From contig JAPUIM010000404.1 of the NCBI GenBank assembly GCA_027297025.1, forward strand, positions 1 to 7,297: a stretch of 7,297 bases of DNA. The letters run 5' to 3'. The stretch's first letter is position 1, and each line of letters opens with the position of its first letter. Of this stretch, positions 6,056 to 7,297 are shown piece by piece. The translations under genes were made by a program, and so were the position numbers. The notes beneath the pieces are model-generated. The model was not told the origin of the DNA. It was given only the letters and a program-made list of their open reading frames with translations, and ran no database searches. Source of the DNA: Bacteroidota bacterium. GTDB taxonomy: Bacteria > Bacteroidota > Bacteroidia > Cytophagales > Cyclobacteriaceae.

Positions 6056-7297
6056 ATGAGGAAAGTATTTTTTCTGTTTGTATTCGCATTTTTTTTTACC
6101 CATTGCTCCCTTTCATTGGCCTTTGGATCCTCCTCCGCTGAAGAAGCCGAAGTAGTCACAAAGGAGTTAAACGCGGTGGCTGGAAACCCTGTACTATCCT
6201 CAGATGATGAGGGTGGTCACCACAGCGAAGCGCCACCTGGTTGGGCGATAATTCCCTTTGCCCTTCTGCTGTTGATGATTGCCACAGGCCCCCTTTTTTA
6301 TGAGCACTTCTGGCATAAGAATTACCCTCTGGTGGCGGTCGCGCTAGCTGTAATTGTGGTAGCCTATTATTTATTCGGTTTACAAAATGTCCATTCACCG
6401 GTACACGCTGGGTTTGAATATGTGCAATTCATTTCCTTGTTGGCCGCCCTTTATATTGCCTCCGGAGGAATCCTTATTCAGGTGGATAAAGAGGTGACTC
6501 CCGCTGCCAATGTTATGCTGTTATTAATAGGTTGTGTGATTGCCAACATTATTGGTACTACTGGAGCCTCCATGCTCTTGGTGAGACCATTTATAAGAAT
6601 GAACCGCTTTAGGATCAAATCGTATCACATTATCTTTTTTATTTTTATGGTCAGTAATGTAGGAGGGTCCTTAACCCCCATTGGTGATCCGCCCCTGTTC
6701 CTTGGATTCCTAAAAGGGGTACCTTTTTTCTGGACCTTGACCAATAATATTGTGCCTTGGGCTTTCGCTTGTATTATTTTAGCGTTGTTCTTCTATTTAA
6801 TTGACAAGAGAAATAAATCCAATTATAACCTGGATGATGAGCCGATAACTTATTCCAATAAAATTAGTATTTCCGGTACTCGAAATTTTCTTTGGTTGCT
6901 TATTATAATAATGTCGGTATTTTTGGACCCCAATGTTATAGATTGGGTGCCGGCCATTATGTATGAAGGTCAGAAATTCTCTTTTCTAAGGGAGATTATC
7001 ATGCTGACGTGCGCGTATCTTTCTTACCGGTTTGCAGAAAAAGAGGCCTTGAAGGGCAATGATTTCAGCTTTGAACCTATTCGCGAAGTTGCCTTTATAT
7101 TTGTGGGAATTTTTGGTACCATGATGCCCGCGTTAGAATTGGTTTCTAATTTTGCTGAATCCGATGCCGGCTCAGCCATGATCACACACAATACACTTTA
7201 CTGGGGTACCGGAGCTCTCTCGGGATTTTTGGATAATGCACCCACTTATTTGAACTTCTTAGCCGCTGCCATGGCTGCTCAAGGAGCCAGTATTACC
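6056..7297 (+). CDS. NhaD/CitMHS-type sodium:proton antiporter, N-terminal 414 codons
   Basis: The frame is open from the ATG at 6056 to the window edge with no stop, so the 3' end is missing. The protein starts with a signal-peptide-like segment (MRKVFFLFVFAFFF, possible cleavage after SLSLA at residue 22), then a short acidic and His-containing stretch (DDEGGHHSEAPPGW, ~50-63), then a polytopic membrane domain. Hydrophobic segments are visible at ~63-78, 91-108, 121-140, 152-170, 190-203, 231-249, 279-294 and 344-360. Family landmarks are ATGPLFYEHFWHKNYP (76-91), IGTTGASMLLVRPFIRMN (166-183), SNVGGSLTPIGDPPLFLGFL (200-219) and GFLDNAPTYLNF (390-401). The GTTGAS, GDPPLF and DNAPT motifs mark the ion-transporter superfamily group that includes NhaD antiporters and putative citrate transporters. 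Na+/H+ exchange across the inner membrane is the most likely function, but the substrate cannot be proven. An in-frame stop at 6041-6043 rules out any longer start. It is transcribed away from coaX and is a separate unit. Confidence 0.88.
   Translation, partial: MRKVFFLFVFAFFFTHCSLSLAFGSSSAEEAEVVTKELNAVAGNPVLSSDDEGGHHSEAPPGWAIIPFALLLLMIATGPLFYEHFWHKNYPLVAVALAVIVVAYYLFGLQNVHSPVHAGFEYVQFISLLAALYIASGGILIQVDKEVTPAANVMLLLIGCVIANIIGTTGASMLLVRPFIRMNRFRIKSYHIIFFIFMVSNVGGSLTPIGDPPLFLGFLKGVPFFWTLTNNIVPWAFACIILALFFYLIDKRNKSNYNLDDEPITYSNKISISGTRNFLWLLIIIMSVFLDPNVIDWVPAIMYEGQKFSFLREIIMLTCAYLSYRFAEKEALKGNDFSFEPIREVAFIFVGIFGTMMPALELVSNFAESDAGSAMITHNTLYWGTGALSGFLDNAPTYLNFLAAAMAAQGASIT

Noticed and set aside
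6092..6112. Possible lipobox at FTHC (residues 14-17) making the antiporter a lipoprotein
   Set aside because: Thr/His at the -2/-1 positions fit a lipobox poorly, and a conventional cleavage after SLSLA fits better.
5923..6141. 72-codon plus-strand open frame with a TTG start in the coaX-antiporter gap
   Set aside because: It overlaps the well-supported antiporter start by 86 bp in another frame, its product is a low-complexity hydrophobic sequence expected from AT-rich DNA, and it has no recognisable family.
6156..6398. 80-codon minus-strand open frame
   Set aside because: It lies antisense within the antiporter coding region and its product looks like a shadow translation with no domain.
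1..7297. Search for a novel system: CRISPR arrays, tRNA/rRNA, insertion sequences, toxin-antitoxin, phage or defence genes
   Set aside because: No direct repeats with regular spacers, no transposase or integrase, no RNA-gene signatures and no compositional break were seen; the gene content is ordinary Bacteroidota core.

Overview
The window looks like core chromosome of a member of the Bacteroidota, most likely a marine-type Cytophagales/Cyclobacteriaceae relative. The evidence is AT-rich DNA, no clear Shine-Dalgarno sequences before most starts, Bacteroidota-type promoters (TTTG / TAnnTTTG) and a recognisable gene set: type III pantothenate kinase, FadL-like outer membrane protein, TPR protein, LptC lipoprotein, CNNM/CorC protein, then a PpiD/SurA-like foldase. 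I infer the taxon from protein style and gene order; no marker gene is present.

Layout. Positions 5683 down to 340 on the minus strand form one tight run: coaX (5683-4967), a beta-barrel outer membrane protein (4977-3724, overlapping coaX by 11 bp), a secreted TPR protein (3705-2410), lptC (2354-1827), a 63-residue two-helix membrane protein (1820-1629) and a DUF21-CBS-CorC_HlyC protein (1632-340, start overlapping the previous stop by 4 bp). After a 119-bp gap with its own near-ideal promoter comes the 5' end of a PpiD-like peptidyl-prolyl isomerase (220 to the window edge). To the right, a 372-bp divergent intergenic region separates coaX from a plus-strand NhaD/CitMHS-type sodium:proton antiporter (6056 to the window edge, unfinished).

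How the genes fit together. Apart from coaX (coenzyme A synthesis), every gene in the minus-strand run is predicted to be envelope-located: outer membrane barrel, periplasmic TPR protein, lipoprotein of the LPS bridge, inner-membrane small protein, cation-transport-type membrane protein, and membrane-anchored foldase. This suggests an envelope-biogenesis operon led by a metabolic gene. The divergent antiporter is likely a separate ion-homeostasis unit.

I see no mobile element, CRISPR array, RNA gene, defence system or clear novel system. The items most worth a second look are an 18-bp element (17/18 identical) at the coaX and foldase promoters, the small conserved-looking membrane protein between LptC and CorC, an LptC start that yields an atypical signal peptide, and the uncharacterised barrel/TPR pair next to LptC.
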